45,427 nucleotides of DNA from Oscillospiraceae bacterium (GCA_015066295.1 SVOR01000015.1:1-45427); one strand, 5' to 3'; positions 6,268 to 14,703 are shown, counted from the first letter of the stretch. A program made the numbers and translations. Notes: generated by a model from the letters alone, not told the origin.

Positions 6268-7137
6268 ATGGAAGGCATAATGACCTTTTGGAGTCAGATA
6301 GTTTACGCAATATCCAATATACGCTTTTTTGACATAATAGACATACTTGCGGTAACGTATATCATTTACATCGCCATAAAGTATTTTAGAAGTTCACGCT
6401 CGGGCCAGTTGGTTAAGGGCATACTTCTTGTTTTCGCAATATACATCGTTGCAAACTGGTTTCAGCTTGCAACTATCAAGTGGTTGTTGTTACGTCTTGC
6501 CGATTCCATAATAATTGTGGCGGCCATCGTGTTCCAGCCCGAGCTGCGCAGAGCACTCGAGAACATCGGTCGCAAGGGTCTTGGCAAGCTTTCACGAAAC
6601 AATTTAAGCGGCGAGCAGACCGAGGCTATTGGTTGCATAAACGAAATTTGCAAGGCAGTCAGCAATATGCAGGAGAAGAAAATCGGCGCACTTATCGTTT
6701 TCGAGAGAAGCTCGAGACTTGGTGAAATCACCGCAACGGGCACAAAAATCGATGCCGCAATTTCTACTGAGCTTATTCAAAACATATTTTATCCCAAATC
6801 TCCGCTTCACGATGGCGCAATGGTTATAAGCGAGCGCCGAATCGTTTCGGCAGGCTGCATACTTCCGCTTACCGCGAATAATGAGCTTAACTCACAACTC
6901 GGCACAAGACACCGCGCCGCAATCGGTATGAGTGAAAATTCCGATGCCGTTGTAGTAGTTGTGTCGGAGGAAACGGGTATTATCTCGGTTGCCGAAGGCG
7001 GTCTTATTAAAAGAGATTACAGCCCCATTTCCTTACGTGAGGAGCTTACTTCAATTCTAATAGATAACGACGAAGCCGAAAAGCCGTTTTACAAAAACTG
7101 GCTCGAAAAAATACAAGGCAACAAAAATAAGGAATAG
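6268..7137 (+). CDS. cdaA: Diadenylate cyclase CdaA
   Basis: A 289-aa membrane enzyme that condenses two ATP into cyclic di-AMP, the second messenger controlling potassium and osmolyte transport and wall homeostasis. Three membrane helices occupy about residues 12-88. The DisA_N/DAC catalytic domain follows, with the DGA motif at 182-184 (SPLHDGAMVI) and the RHR motif at 214-216 (GTRHRAAIGMSE). Length matches Bacillus CdaA (about 273 aa). The ATG at 6268 has GGGAAG upstream and lies about 38 nt after the promoter -10 box. Its regulator gene cdaR follows after 11 nt, the standard Firmicutes arrangement, but glmM, which usually comes third, is not present here. Confidence 0.96.
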   Translation: MEGIMTFWSQIVYAISNIRFFDIIDILAVTYIIYIAIKYFRSSRSGQLVKGILLVFAIYIVANWFQLATIKWLLLRLADSIIIVAAIVFQPELRRALENIGRKGLGKLSRNNLSGEQTEAIGCINEICKAVSNMQEKKIGALIVFERSSRLGEITATGTKIDAAISTELIQNIFYPKSPLHDGAMVISERRIVSAGCILPLTANNELNSQLGTRHRAAIGMSENSDAVVVVVSEETGIISVAEGGLIKRDYSPISLREELTSILIDNDEAEKPFYKNWLEKIQGNKNKE

Positions 7138-7148
7138 GCGGTGAAAAT

Positions 7149-8144
7149 ATGGGTGTTTTTTCTAAATTTTCAATAAGAAAACTACTTTACAATAAAAAAT
7201 TCGCCATTATTTTGTCCGCTGTTTTGGCCTTTGTAATTTGGCTTTCCATCGTGATAAATCAAACCCCAGTAATCGAGCGCACCATAACAAACATTCCCAT
7301 CGTTTTTGAAACAAAGGGTACGGTAGCGGGTGACTATAAGTTAGAGGTAGTAAATTATGGCGGCACGCGTGTGGCCGAGGTTAAGGTTAGTGGCCCCGCC
7401 TATGTTGTAAGCAAACTAACTGCCGATGATATTGACGTACGCTTGGTGCTTTCGTCAGTTTCTGAGCCTAATGAGTATAACGTTCAGGTTCGAGCATCAC
7501 AAAAGGTCATTAACAGCGAATATTCAATTATCAGTGTTACACCGTCATCGTTAACCCTTAAATTTGACCGCATAAGTGAAAAGGTGGTTAACACCGCCGA
7601 TATTGTTGTTGAGGCAAACGTTAAGGCGGAGTCGGGCTTCCAGATTTACAAAAAAGCTGTTAGCACCGCAGTTGGTGAAACGGTAGTTATTTCGGGTCCG
7701 CGCACACAGGTCGAAAAAATTCACACAGTAAAGGCTATTGCCAAAATCGAGGGTGATACAGTGCTTTCTGAGGCTAAGACCTATTCGTCCGAAATTGCGC
7801 TTTACGATGCCGATGGCAATAAGCTGGATTCAACTCTTTTTGATATCAGCGTTAAGGACCCCGAAGTTTACGTTACAGTCTACAAAACCAAGACAATTGA
7901 GTTGGAGGTTGATTTAGATAACCAACCGTCTGGGAAGCGAACAAAATACGATAAAAAAATAAAAATTATGGGCCCTAACGACGTTATTGCCGCCTTAAAG
8001 GGCAACAAATTTAAGTGTACTATCGACTATAATAAAGTAAAGGTCGACAAAAATACCTTTAAGGTAAATCTTACAGAGTTTGGTCTTGGTGCTGAGGTTT
8101 TAACAAATAAGGGCGATGAGTTTATCATTGTAACATTGTACTAA
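7149..8144 (+). CDS. cdaR: CdaA regulatory protein CdaR (YbbR domains)
   Basis: A 331-aa protein with an N-terminal cytoplasmic stub, one membrane helix (about 16-36, ending LSIVINQTP) and extracytoplasmic YbbR-type beta repeats. YbbR landmarks include the VIERTITNIPIVFE start of repeat 1 and later SVTPSSLTLKFDRI and SGPRTQVEKIHTVKA. CdaR binds CdaA and modulates its activity. At 331 aa it is shorter than Bacillus CdaR, suggesting about three repeats rather than four. GGCGGTGAAAAT lies upstream of the ATG, and the gene is co-transcribed with cdaA. A strong terminator follows. Confidence 0.92.
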   Translation: MGVFSKFSIRKLLYNKKFAIILSAVLAFVIWLSIVINQTPVIERTITNIPIVFETKGTVAGDYKLEVVNYGGTRVAEVKVSGPAYVVSKLTADDIDVRLVLSSVSEPNEYNVQVRASQKVINSEYSIISVTPSSLTLKFDRISEKVVNTADIVVEANVKAESGFQIYKKAVSTAVGETVVISGPRTQVEKIHTVKAIAKIEGDTVLSEAKTYSSEIALYDADGNKLDSTLFDISVKDPEVYVTVYKTKTIELEVDLDNQPSGKRTKYDKKIKIMGPNDVIAALKGNKFKCTIDYNKVKVDKNTFKVNLTEFGLGAEVLTNKGDEFIIVTLY

Positions 8145-8146
8145 CT

Positions 8147-8178
8147 AAAAAAGGATTTCTTTTTGAAATCCTTTTTTT
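8147..8178 (+). terminator. Terminator of cdaA-cdaR
   Basis: Hairpin with arms of AAAAAAGGATTTC and GAAATCCTTTTTTT, loop TTTTT. The A-rich 5' arm makes it potentially bidirectional. Confidence 0.88.
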
Positions 8179-8181
8179 GAA

Positions 8182-8210
8182 TTACCAAAAGATAAAAACA
8201 CGCATATAAT
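8182..8210 (+). promoter_or_regulatory. Promoter of the small membrane protein / recD2 group
   Basis: TATAAT at 8205-8210 with TTACCA at 8182-8187 (17-nt spacer, -35 weak). The predicted leader is only about ten bases, so the GAGGTG ribosome-binding site would be at the very 5' end of the mRNA. Confidence 0.5.
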
Positions 8211-8227
8211 GGCGTGAGGTGATTTTT

Positions 8228-8542
8228 TTGGTTGAGTTTTTTATTTTTATATTATTGCTGCTATTTGCATTGCTTGGTTTAAGCGAGGCGCTTTGCATGC
8301 TGTCTAATTGGCTTTTAAAGCCTAAGCAAAAGGCGCAAAGGCTTTTACTCATTTTCTTAACGCCGAATTTCGCACACGAGCAGCTTTTGCAGGCGGCCGA
8401 GTGCCTTAATTGGCACGGAAATACTATGGCAGACAAAATTTTAGCCTATACGGGCGACTTAGATGAGGCTGAGAAAAGCGCCCTTAAAGAGCGATTTGGA
8501 AGAAATAAAAACATAATTTTTTCAAATAGAATTAACGTTTAA
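8228..8542 (+). CDS. Small single-pass membrane protein of unknown function
   Basis: A 104-aa protein I do not recognise. Residues 3-30 are a strongly hydrophobic helix (FFIFILLLLFALLGL). A basic patch KPKQKAQR and a soluble, probably helical, C-terminal part of about 65 residues follow, including AEKSALKERFGRNK. The start is taken as TTG at 8228, because GAGGTGATT precedes it at normal spacing, the same arrangement as the gene at 587. A GTG at 8219 lies within the Shine-Dalgarno. It stands between cdaR and recD2, with a 15-nt gap to recD2, so it is likely co-transcribed with that helicase. Good codon structure and its own promoter argue that it is real. Confidence 0.65.
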   Translation: MVEFFIFILLLLFALLGLSEALCMLSNWLLKPKQKAQRLLLIFLTPNFAHEQLLQAAECLNWHGNTMADKILAYTGDLDEAEKSALKERFGRNKNIIFSNRINV

Positions 8543-8557
8543 ATTTTGGAGAAAAAG

Positions 8558-10771
8558 ATGTCTGAAACACAAAACACCCAAACGGTTAGTGGAACCGTTG
8601 CCAAAATTACATATAAGAACGAGCAAAACGGATATACCGTTTTGATACTTGACACCGACGATGGTGATATAACGGTCGTCGGTGCGATGCCGTTTGTAAA
8701 CGAGGGTGATTATCTTAACTGTACGGGTAGAATGGTATTTCACCAACAGTATGGTGAACAACTGCGAGCCGAAACGGTCGAGCGTATTATTCAGAATGAT
8801 AATGCGTCAATACTCAGATATCTGTCGTCGGGCAATATAAAGGGCATCGGTCCTGCAACGGCGCGTCTGCTTGTGGAAAAATTTGGTACCGAAACACTCG
8901 AAATTATCGAAAAATTCCCCGAAAGATTAACCTCGATAAAGGGCATATCAACCGCCAAGGCAATGAGCATTAACGAGGAATACCTAAAACAGTTTGGCCT
9001 TAGGGATATTTTAATTTTACTTTCACAGTTTGGTGTTACACCCGAGGAGGCGCTTAGAATTTACCGCCGCTTTGGTAATAATGCAGGCAGATTTATTCGC
9101 GAGGACCCGTATCTGCTTTGCGGCTCGGGTATAGATTTTTCCTTTGAACGTGCCGAGCAGATAGCGGAATTTTTTGATGTTTCACCCGAGATTCCCTCAA
9201 GAATAGAGGCAGGCATACTTTACGTGCTTAAAAAGAATTTGCTTAACGGTCACACCTGCTTGCCACAGGATAAGTTAAGTGAGGTTGCCGCCGACTTACT
9301 TGAATGCTCACGCGAAGCGGTAGAAGATACTACCGAGCAGTTAAAGCTTAATTTTACAATTGTTTCCGATATATTAGACGGCAGAGAGTTTTTATTTCTG
9401 TCAGAATACTATAATGCCGAAAGATATATAGCGAGTCGTATTTGCTCTGTTAAGGACCATATACCGAAGGTTTTGCCGCTTGACGAATTAGAAATCGACC
9501 GAATTGAAAATATGTTGTCGATTAAATTCGGCGTGCTTCAGCGCTCTGCAATTAGGGCGGCGGTTGACAACGGTGTGTTAATTTTAACGGGTGGTCCCGG
9601 TACGGGTAAAACAACAACGCTTAACGCAATAATCAAAATTTTAGAATATAGAGATTTGGACGTTGTGCTTGCAGCCCCCACAGGTAGGGCGGCACAGAGA
9701 ATGTCCGAGCTTACCGAGTGTGAGGCTAAAACAATCCACCGTTTATTAGAGGTCGAGTGGGGCGAGGACGGTAACCACGTATTTTCACGAAATGAGCGTA
9801 ACCCGATTGAGTGCGATGCCATAATCATTGATGAAATGTCTATGGTAGATACGCTTTTATTTGAGAATTTGTTAAGGGCCTTGCGACCGGGTTGCCGCAT
9901 AATAATGGTGGGTGACTCGAATCAGTTGCCGAGCGTATCGGCGGGCAACGTGCTTGGTGATTTTATATCGGCACAGGTGGTGCCCACGGTTGAATTAAAA
10001 ACGGTATTCAGACAAGCAGGTCAGAGCCACATTATCACTACGGCGCATGCCGTTATAAACGGCGAGGAGGTCGACTTTACAAATTCGAGTGACTCCGATT
10101 TCTTTACACTCAAAAGGTCTGATACCGATAATTGCTTATCTACCATTGTTGAGCTTATAACCGAGCGTTTGCCGTCAACCTACGGCTATTCGCCCATAGA
10201 TGATATACAGGTGCTGTGCCCTTCAAGAAAAAAGGAGCTTGGCAGCGTAAACCTTAACAGCATTTTGCAGTCGCACCTTAATCCCAACGACAAAAGGCAC
10301 GAGGAAATGTCCTATATGGGTATCGCCATTAGGGTTGGGGACAAGGTTATGCAGGTAAAAAACAACTATGATATACCTTGGAAAAAGGACGACGGCGAAG
10401 AGGGTAGAGGTGTATTTAACGGCGATATAGGTATAGTACAAACGGTCGATAAAAGGGCGGGCTACCTAAAGGTGCGCTTCGACGATAAGGTCGCCGAATA
10501 TTTAGCCGACGACGTAGGTCAGTTAGAGCTTGCTTATGCCATAACGGTGCATAAAAGTCAGGGTAGTGAGTTTGATTGTGTAATTCTACCACTTTTTGAC
10601 GTACCCTCTATGCTTAAATACCGCAATCTTTTATATACGGCTATTACAAGAGCAAAAAAATTACTTATCATTGTAGGAAGTACGGGTGTGTTTGTGCAAA
10701 TGGCGGCTAACGACCGAAAGACACTTCGCTATACGGGACTTTCACACTATTTAGAGCTGGCGGCAAAATGA
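8558..10771 (+). CDS. recD2: RecD2-type ATP-dependent DNA helicase
   Basis: A 737-aa SF1B 5'-3' helicase of the RecD2 class, which acts without RecBC in Gram-positives and has been linked to replication-fork and repair control. The N-terminal OB-like region is followed by helix-hairpin-helix repeats (about 90-190, including GNIKGIGPATARLLVEKFG). The motor has Walker A GGPGTGKTTT with Lys351, Walker B IIIDEMSMVD, motif III MVGDSNQLPSV, and C-terminal motifs AYAITVHKSQGSEFD and LLYTAITRAKKLL. The ATG at 8558 has TTGGAG upstream; a TTG at 8546 lies in that site. The stop codon overlaps the comFC start as ATGA. Confidence 0.95.
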   Translation: MSETQNTQTVSGTVAKITYKNEQNGYTVLILDTDDGDITVVGAMPFVNEGDYLNCTGRMVFHQQYGEQLRAETVERIIQNDNASILRYLSSGNIKGIGPATARLLVEKFGTETLEIIEKFPERLTSIKGISTAKAMSINEEYLKQFGLRDILILLSQFGVTPEEALRIYRRFGNNAGRFIREDPYLLCGSGIDFSFERAEQIAEFFDVSPEIPSRIEAGILYVLKKNLLNGHTCLPQDKLSEVAADLLECSREAVEDTTEQLKLNFTIVSDILDGREFLFLSEYYNAERYIASRICSVKDHIPKVLPLDELEIDRIENMLSIKFGVLQRSAIRAAVDNGVLILTGGPGTGKTTTLNAIIKILEYRDLDVVLAAPTGRAAQRMSELTECEAKTIHRLLEVEWGEDGNHVFSRNERNPIECDAIIIDEMSMVDTLLFENLLRALRPGCRIIMVGDSNQLPSVSAGNVLGDFISAQVVPTVELKTVFRQAGQSHIITTAHAVINGEEVDFTNSSDSDFFTLKRSDTDNCLSTIVELITERLPSTYGYSPIDDIQVLCPSRKKELGSVNLNSILQSHLNPNDKRHEEMSYMGIAIRVGDKVMQVKNNYDIPWKKDDGEEGRGVFNGDIGIVQTVDKRAGYLKVRFDDKVAEYLADDVGQLELAYAITVHKSQGSEFDCVILPLFDVPSMLKYRNLLYTAITRAKKLLIIVGSTGVFVQMAANDRKTLRYTGLSHYLELAAK

Positions 10772-11469
10772 AAATCATAAAGAATATTTCTTGGTTGTTA
10801 TTTCCAAGGCGGTGCGCGTGCTGTAATAAAATTATCGGGCGCGATGAAAAGGTTTGCGACGTTTGCCGCACAAAACTTATTAAAAGCAAAAAGATATGCC
10901 TAAAATGCGGTTCAGATAAGAAAAACTGCTCTTGCAAATTCAACACCTATCATTTCAAAGGTTGCATAGGTCCTTTTATGAAAAGTGATGAGTCAATGCT
11001 GATTATACATCACTTTAAGGATGAGGATAATATTGCCGTTGCCGACTATATAAGTGACGAGATGTTTGATGAAATCGGTAGATATTATGGAGATATAAAC
11101 TTTGACGGCGTTTGTGCGGTGCCAAGTCATTGGACAAAGAAATTTTATAAGGGCTATAACCAAAGCGAAATTTTAGCAAGACAGATAGCCAAAAGAATTA
11201 ACGCTTCATATTTTACTAATCTCTATAAATGCAAAAAGACGCGGGTTCAGCACACATTAAAAAGGCAGGAAAGATTTGAAAACGTGCGTGATGCATACGC
11301 CTGTAAGCCCTTTGAGAATTGCAAAAACATATTGCTGATTGATGACATAAAAAGTACGGGTGCCACCCTTGACGAGTGTTCAAGACAGCTTATGTTTGCA
11401 GGCGCCGAGAACGTTTATTGCGCGGTGGCAATTCTTAACAGTGCGAATGGTTGCAAAATTCAAAAATAA
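10768..11469 (+). CDS. comFC: ComF family protein (phosphoribosyltransferase-like)
   Basis: A 233-aa cytosolic protein of the ComFC/GntX family, involved in natural DNA uptake and possibly recombination or repair. The N-terminus carries zinc-binding cysteines: Cys16, Cys18, Cys19, Cys30, Cys33, Cys44, Cys47, Cys54 and Cys56. The C-terminal half is a PRTase fold with the PRPP-type loop ILLIDDIKSTGATL and the conserved GYNQSEILAR and QHTLKRQERFENVRDAY segments. It overlaps recD2 by ATGA, indicating translational coupling. DprA is encoded a few kb downstream, but comFA, comEA and comEC are not in this window. The mreB-type promoter lies inside its last codons. Confidence 0.92.
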   Translation: MKIIKNISWLLFPRRCACCNKIIGRDEKVCDVCRTKLIKSKKICLKCGSDKKNCSCKFNTYHFKGCIGPFMKSDESMLIIHHFKDEDNIAVADYISDEMFDEIGRYYGDINFDGVCAVPSHWTKKFYKGYNQSEILARQIAKRINASYFTNLYKCKKTRVQHTLKRQERFENVRDAYACKPFENCKNILLIDDIKSTGATLDECSRQLMFAGAENVYCAVAILNSANGCKIQK

Positions 11470-11479
11470 AGTATATAAT
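11451..11479 (+). promoter_or_regulatory. Promoter of the MreB-family gene
   Basis: TTGCAA (11451-11456), 17-nt spacer, TATAAT (11474-11479). It is embedded in the 3' end of comFC and gives the MreB-family gene its own start site. Confidence 0.75.
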
Positions 11480-11496
11480 ATGAGTTGGTGATTAAA

Positions 11497-12522
11497 ATGA
11501 AAACTACCGACATTGGTATAGATATGGGTTCGTCGAAAACCGTAATATTTTCCGATTCAAAGATTTTACTGGAATTGCCGAGCGTTGTTACAATCGAAAC
11601 AAACAGCGGTGTGCCGGTATATTTTGGTGAGAAGGCACAGCAGACCTTCGGTCGTACACCCGAGAGTCTTACCTGTGTGCATCCCATACAAGGCGGCGTT
11701 ATTGCCGATTACGATTTAGCCGAGGCAATGCTTACTAATTATATGCAGTCCTGCTTTGGCAAAAAGATAGTGCGCCCGCGTGTTATGGCGGCTCTGCCCA
11801 CCGGTGTTACCGAGCTTCAGCATCACTCACTCTCTCAGGTTGTTGAGTCGGCGGGTGGCAGAAACGTTACAATAATTGAAAATCCTATTGCAGTCGCAAT
11901 TGGTTTAGGACTCGATTTTACAAATCCAAAGGGAAACCTAATCGTTGATATGGGCGCAGGCACAACAGATATTGCCACAGTTTCAATGGGCGGTATTGTG
12001 CAGTGCGATTCCTTTGCTACGGCGGGTAACACCTTTGACGAGCTAATCGAAAAATACATTAAAAAGGAATATAATATCGAAATAGGACCACTTACTGCCG
12101 AGCATATAAAGAAGCAGGTTGCATCGGTTGTTAAAAGACCTATTGAGGTTACCATTACCGCTAAGGGTAAAAACAGTGTGACCAATCTTCCCGAAGCCTT
12201 TGAGGTTACCTCCACCGAGATTTACGACGTGGTCATCGAAACGGCAATTTCAATATGCAATGCCATACGCAAGGTGCTTGAAAAAACCGACCCCGACATT
12301 GTTGCCGATATTATGGAAAACGGTATTTACTTAACGGGCGGCACCGCGCTTATGAATGGTATGGGCGAATTGCTTGAGGAATATTTTGGTACCAAGGTGT
12401 TTATTGATTCAGACCCCGTTCACAGCGTTGTTAAGGGCGCGGCAAAGGCACTCAACCATCCCGAGCTGCTCGAAAACATTGATTTCCAGATGCGCGCCAT
12501 TAAGGAATTAACGGTGGAATAA
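11497..12522 (+). CDS. MreB/Mbl family actin-like cell-shape protein
   Basis: A 341-aa bacterial actin predicted to form membrane-associated filaments that guide sidewall peptidoglycan synthesis. Seen motifs are phosphate-1 IGIDMGSSKTVIF (residues 6-18), PHPIQGGVIADYD-like VHPIQGGVIADYDLAEAML, phosphate-2 NLIVDMGAGTTDIATVS and the adenosine motif YLTGGTALMNGMGELL. The usual MreB phosphate-1 is closer to GIDLGTANT, so this copy is somewhat divergent. No mreC, mreD or minD adjoins it, so it may be a second paralogue (mbl or mreBH-like). The ATG at 11497 has TTGGTG upstream; TTG 11485 is in that site. It has its own promoter. Confidence 0.9.
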   Translation: MKTTDIGIDMGSSKTVIFSDSKILLELPSVVTIETNSGVPVYFGEKAQQTFGRTPESLTCVHPIQGGVIADYDLAEAMLTNYMQSCFGKKIVRPRVMAALPTGVTELQHHSLSQVVESAGGRNVTIIENPIAVAIGLGLDFTNPKGNLIVDMGAGTTDIATVSMGGIVQCDSFATAGNTFDELIEKYIKKEYNIEIGPLTAEHIKKQVASVVKRPIEVTITAKGKNSVTNLPEAFEVTSTEIYDVVIETAISICNAIRKVLEKTDPDIVADIMENGIYLTGGTALMNGMGELLEEYFGTKVFIDSDPVHSVVKGAAKALNHPELLENIDFQMRAIKELTVE

Positions 12523-12539
12523 TTTTTTGCAAAAATATA

Positions 12540-12568
12540 TTGACAAAACACCATTTCGGTGTTACAAT
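12540..12568 (+). promoter_or_regulatory. Promoter of the infC-rpmI-rplT operon
   Basis: Consensus TTGACA (12540-12545), 17-nt spacer, TACAAT (12563-12568). The spacer contains an inverted repeat AACACC-ATTTC-GGTGTT (12547-12563), which could be an operator. Confidence 0.85.
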
Positions 12569-12569
12569 A

Positions 12570-12711
12570 ACATAACAACAAAGCAGAACATAGATGTCGT
12601 TCTCACCCCACGGCAAAGCCAAAAGGGTCAATAAAGTTACTAAATAAGGGCAGTTTTGCGTTTATTTTGCTTTATTATGCACGGATGACATTTTGTTGTC
12701 CGTGCTTTTTT
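12570..12711 (+). promoter_or_regulatory. L20-type ribosomal protein leader with terminator
   Basis: A roughly 140-nt untranslated leader precedes infC. It contains CTCACCCC ... AAAAGGGTCAATAAAG, capable of long-range pairing, and ends in an intrinsic terminator with arms GCACGG (12679-12684) and CCGTGC (12699-12704) followed by a T-run. In Firmicutes this position is occupied by the L20 leader, which binds free ribosomal protein L20 and terminates transcription in the leader. The assignment rests on position, terminator and pairing; I could not run a covariance model. Confidence 0.75.
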
Positions 12712-12745
12712 GAATTTTATTATACTGTGTCGGAGGTGCTTAGCT

Positions 12746-13264
12746 ATTAGCAGTAAAGAAGTATTGATTAACGAATCAATAAAGGCGAAAGAGGTCAGAG
12801 TTATAAACAATGATGGTTCTCAGCTTGGTATTTTACCAATAAAGGACGCTCTTGCGGAGGCCGCAAAGAGAGACCTTGACTTAGTAAACATTTCACCCAA
12901 CGCTGTTCCGCCTGTTTGCAAGATTATGGATTACGGTAAATACCGTTTCGAGCAAGCAAAACGCGAGAAGGAAGCAAAAAAGAACCAGAAGGTGGTTGAC
13001 GTTAAGGAAATTCGCCTTGGACTTAGTATTGATACACACGACTTTGAAACAAAGGGTAACCACGCCATTAAATTTTTAAAGAGTGGCGACAAGGTAAAGG
13101 TTTCCATCCGTTTCCGTGGCAGAGAGTTCGGTCATCCCGAAATCGGCAAGGAAATTATGGAGAGATTTGCCGAGTATTGTTCAGAGTTCGCAAGTGTTGA
13201 AAAACCTGCTAAGATGGAAGGACGTAACATGCTTATGTTCTTAGCGCCGAAATCGTCAAAGTAA
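12746..13264 (+). CDS. infC: Translation initiation factor IF-3, AUU start
   Basis: A 172-aa protein that binds the 30S subunit, blocks premature 50S joining and proofreads the start codon. The N-domain begins SSKEVLINESIKAKEVRVIN. The linker and C-domain contain PPVCKIMDYGKYRFEQAKREKEAKK and KVSIRFRGREFGHPEIGKEIM. No ATG, GTG or TTG fits: the in-frame TTG at 12710 is in the leader terminator and would translate the Shine-Dalgarno. GGAGG at 12732-12736 is nine bases before ATT at 12746. An AUU start is the known basis of IF-3 autoregulation. It is first in infC-rpmI-rplT, behind an L20-type leader. Confidence 0.95.
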   Translation: MSSKEVLINESIKAKEVRVINNDGSQLGILPIKDALAEAAKRDLDLVNISPNAVPPVCKIMDYGKYRFEQAKREKEAKKNQKVVDVKEIRLGLSIDTHDFETKGNHAIKFLKSGDKVKVSIRFRGREFGHPEIGKEIMERFAEYCSEFASVEKPAKMEGRNMLMFLAPKSSK

Positions 13265-13287
13265 GAAATAATTAAGGAGGATTTAAA

Positions 13288-13485
13288 ATGCCGAAGATTA
13301 AGACTCACAGTGGTGCAAAAAAGCGTTTTAAGCTTACAAAGAACGGCTTAGTTAAGCGCGGTCATGCTTACAAGTCACACATTTTAAACAAGAAGACAAC
13401 AAAGCGTAAGAGAAATTTACGTAAGGTAGTAGTTGCTGATGTAACAAACGTTGCAGCAGTAAAGAAAATGATACCTTATAAATAA
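13288..13485 (+). CDS. rpmI: 50S ribosomal protein L35
   Basis: A 65-aa, very basic protein of normal L35 length. It opens [20 protein letters not shown] and continues with [16 protein letters not shown], both diagnostic. AAGGAGG precedes the ATG by seven bases. It lies 23 bp after infC and 20 bp before rplT in the standard order. A component of the large subunit. Confidence 0.98.
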   Translation: MPKIKTHSGAKKRFKLTKNGLVKRGHAYKSHILNKKTTKRKRNLRKVVVADVTNVAAVKKMIPYK

Positions 13486-13505
13486 GGATTAGTGGAGGAA
13501 CACAA

Positions 13506-13865
13506 ATGGCACGAGTTAAAGGTGCGTTAGCTACACGCAAAAGAAGAAATAAAACTTTAAAGCTCGCAAAGGGCTATTTTGGAGCAAAATCAAAGCTCTT
13601 TAAAACAGCAAAAGAAGCTGTTATGAAATCCGGCAACTACGCTTACGTAGGTCGTAGACTTAAGAAGCGTGATTTCCGTCGTTTATGGATTACACGTATT
13701 TCTGCCGCTGCAAAGATTAACGGTATGAACTACTCAACATTTATGAACGGTCTTAAAAAGGCTGGTATTCAAATCAACCGTAAGATGTTAGCCGACTTGG
13801 CAGTTAATGATGCAGCCGGTTTCGCTACCCTTGCAAAGAATGCCCAAAAAGCATTAGAAAAGTAA
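13506..13865 (+). CDS. rplT: 50S ribosomal protein L20
   Basis: A 119-aa protein needed early in 50S assembly, where its basic N-terminal extension contacts 23S rRNA. The sequence starts [20 protein letters not shown] and contains the family's [20 protein letters not shown]20 is also the repressor that acts on the operon leader. The ATG has GTGGAGG upstream. A strong terminator follows the gene, although the next genes lie on the same strand only 60 bp away. Confidence 0.98.
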   Translation: MARVKGALATRKRRNKTLKLAKGYFGAKSKLFKTAKEAVMKSGNYAYVGRRLKKRDFRRLWITRISAAAKINGMNYSTFMNGLKKAGIQINRKMLADLAVNDAAGFATLAKNAQKALEK

Positions 13866-13872
13866 TATTTTA

Positions 13873-13906
13873 CGCCCGAGATGGTATTATCTCGGGCGAC
13901 TTTTTC
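13873..13906 (+). terminator. Terminator of infC-rpmI-rplT
   Basis: Hairpin CGCCCGAGAT (13873-13882) / ATCTCGGGCG (13889-13898) followed by ACTTTTTC. No clear sigma-A promoter is seen between it and the downstream methylase gene, so partial read-through may feed that block. Confidence 0.88.
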
Positions 13907-13926
13907 TTTAATTAGTAGGTGAATTT

Positions 13927-14703
13927 ATGACTGATTTTAAGCGAATAACAAGTAAGGACAATGCTTTTATAAAGCGAATTGCTCTTTTGCAAAGCTCAGC
14001 CCGTGAACGTAAAACTAAGGGCGAATTTGTTGTAGAAGGGCTTAGAATTTTGCTTGATTGTTACGAAAATCAAGTGCATTTTCTGTCGCTTGTTATCACC
14101 GATGAGTTTTTAAATAGGCATAGTCAAGAGGCACAAAAACTATCTAAAAATTCGCAGGAAACAATCGTTGTAAATGATGCCGTATTTTTAAAAATATCCG
14201 ATACTAAAAACCCACAGGGCATTTTAGCAACAGTAAAAATGCCTAAAACCGATGCCGCCGAAATTAAGAAAAACGGCAGATATGTGGCACTCGAAAACGT
14301 TGCCGACCCGTCTAATCTCGGTGCCGTTTCGCGTACCGCCGAGGCTCTGGGTATTGATGGTATAATTTTATCAAGTAATGGTTGTGACCCGTACAGCCCC
14401 AAGGCACTTCGCAGCTCAATGGGTACGCTTTTGCGTATGCCCGTTATTGTTTGCGATGATTTTACAGCCACGCTTAAAAATAGCGGACTTTCGCTTTTTG
14501 CCTGTGTTGTATCGGGTGGCAAAGCTATAACCGATGTAGAGTTTGATGACGGCAGTGTTGTTATTATCGGTAACGAGGCCAACGGACTGACAAAGGACGT
14601 AACCGATATTGCCGAAAGCATTACAATACCAATGTCGGGTAGGGCAGAATCGCTTAATGCCGCAGTTGCCGCCGCAATTGCTATGTGGGAGTTAGTGAAA
14701 TAA
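13927..14703 (+). CDS. TrmH/SpoU-family RNA 2'-O-methyltransferase
   Basis: A 258-aa SAM-dependent RNA methylase. Residues about 8-95 form the substrate-binding domain and the rest the knotted SPOUT domain. Its motifs are ALENVADPSNLGAVSRTAEALG (motif 1, split here as ALENVADPSNLGA and VSRTAEALG), VIIGNEANGL (motif 2) and IPMSGRAESLNAAVAAAI (motif 3). It could act on 23S rRNA or tRNA; the exact ribose is not readable. Its stop overlaps the dprA start in TAATG. Location between rplT and dprA is a plausible place for a ribosome-modifying enzyme but does not fix the target. Confidence 0.9.
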   Translation: MTDFKRITSKDNAFIKRIALLQSSARERKTKGEFVVEGLRILLDCYENQVHFLSLVITDEFLNRHSQEAQKLSKNSQETIVVNDAVFLKISDTKNPQGILATVKMPKTDAAEIKKNGRYVALENVADPSNLGAVSRTAEALGIDGIILSSNGCDPYSPKALRSSMGTLLRMPVIVCDDFTATLKNSGLSLFACVVSGGKAITDVEFDDGSVVIIGNEANGLTKDVTDIAESITIPMSGRAESLNAAVAAAIAMWELVK

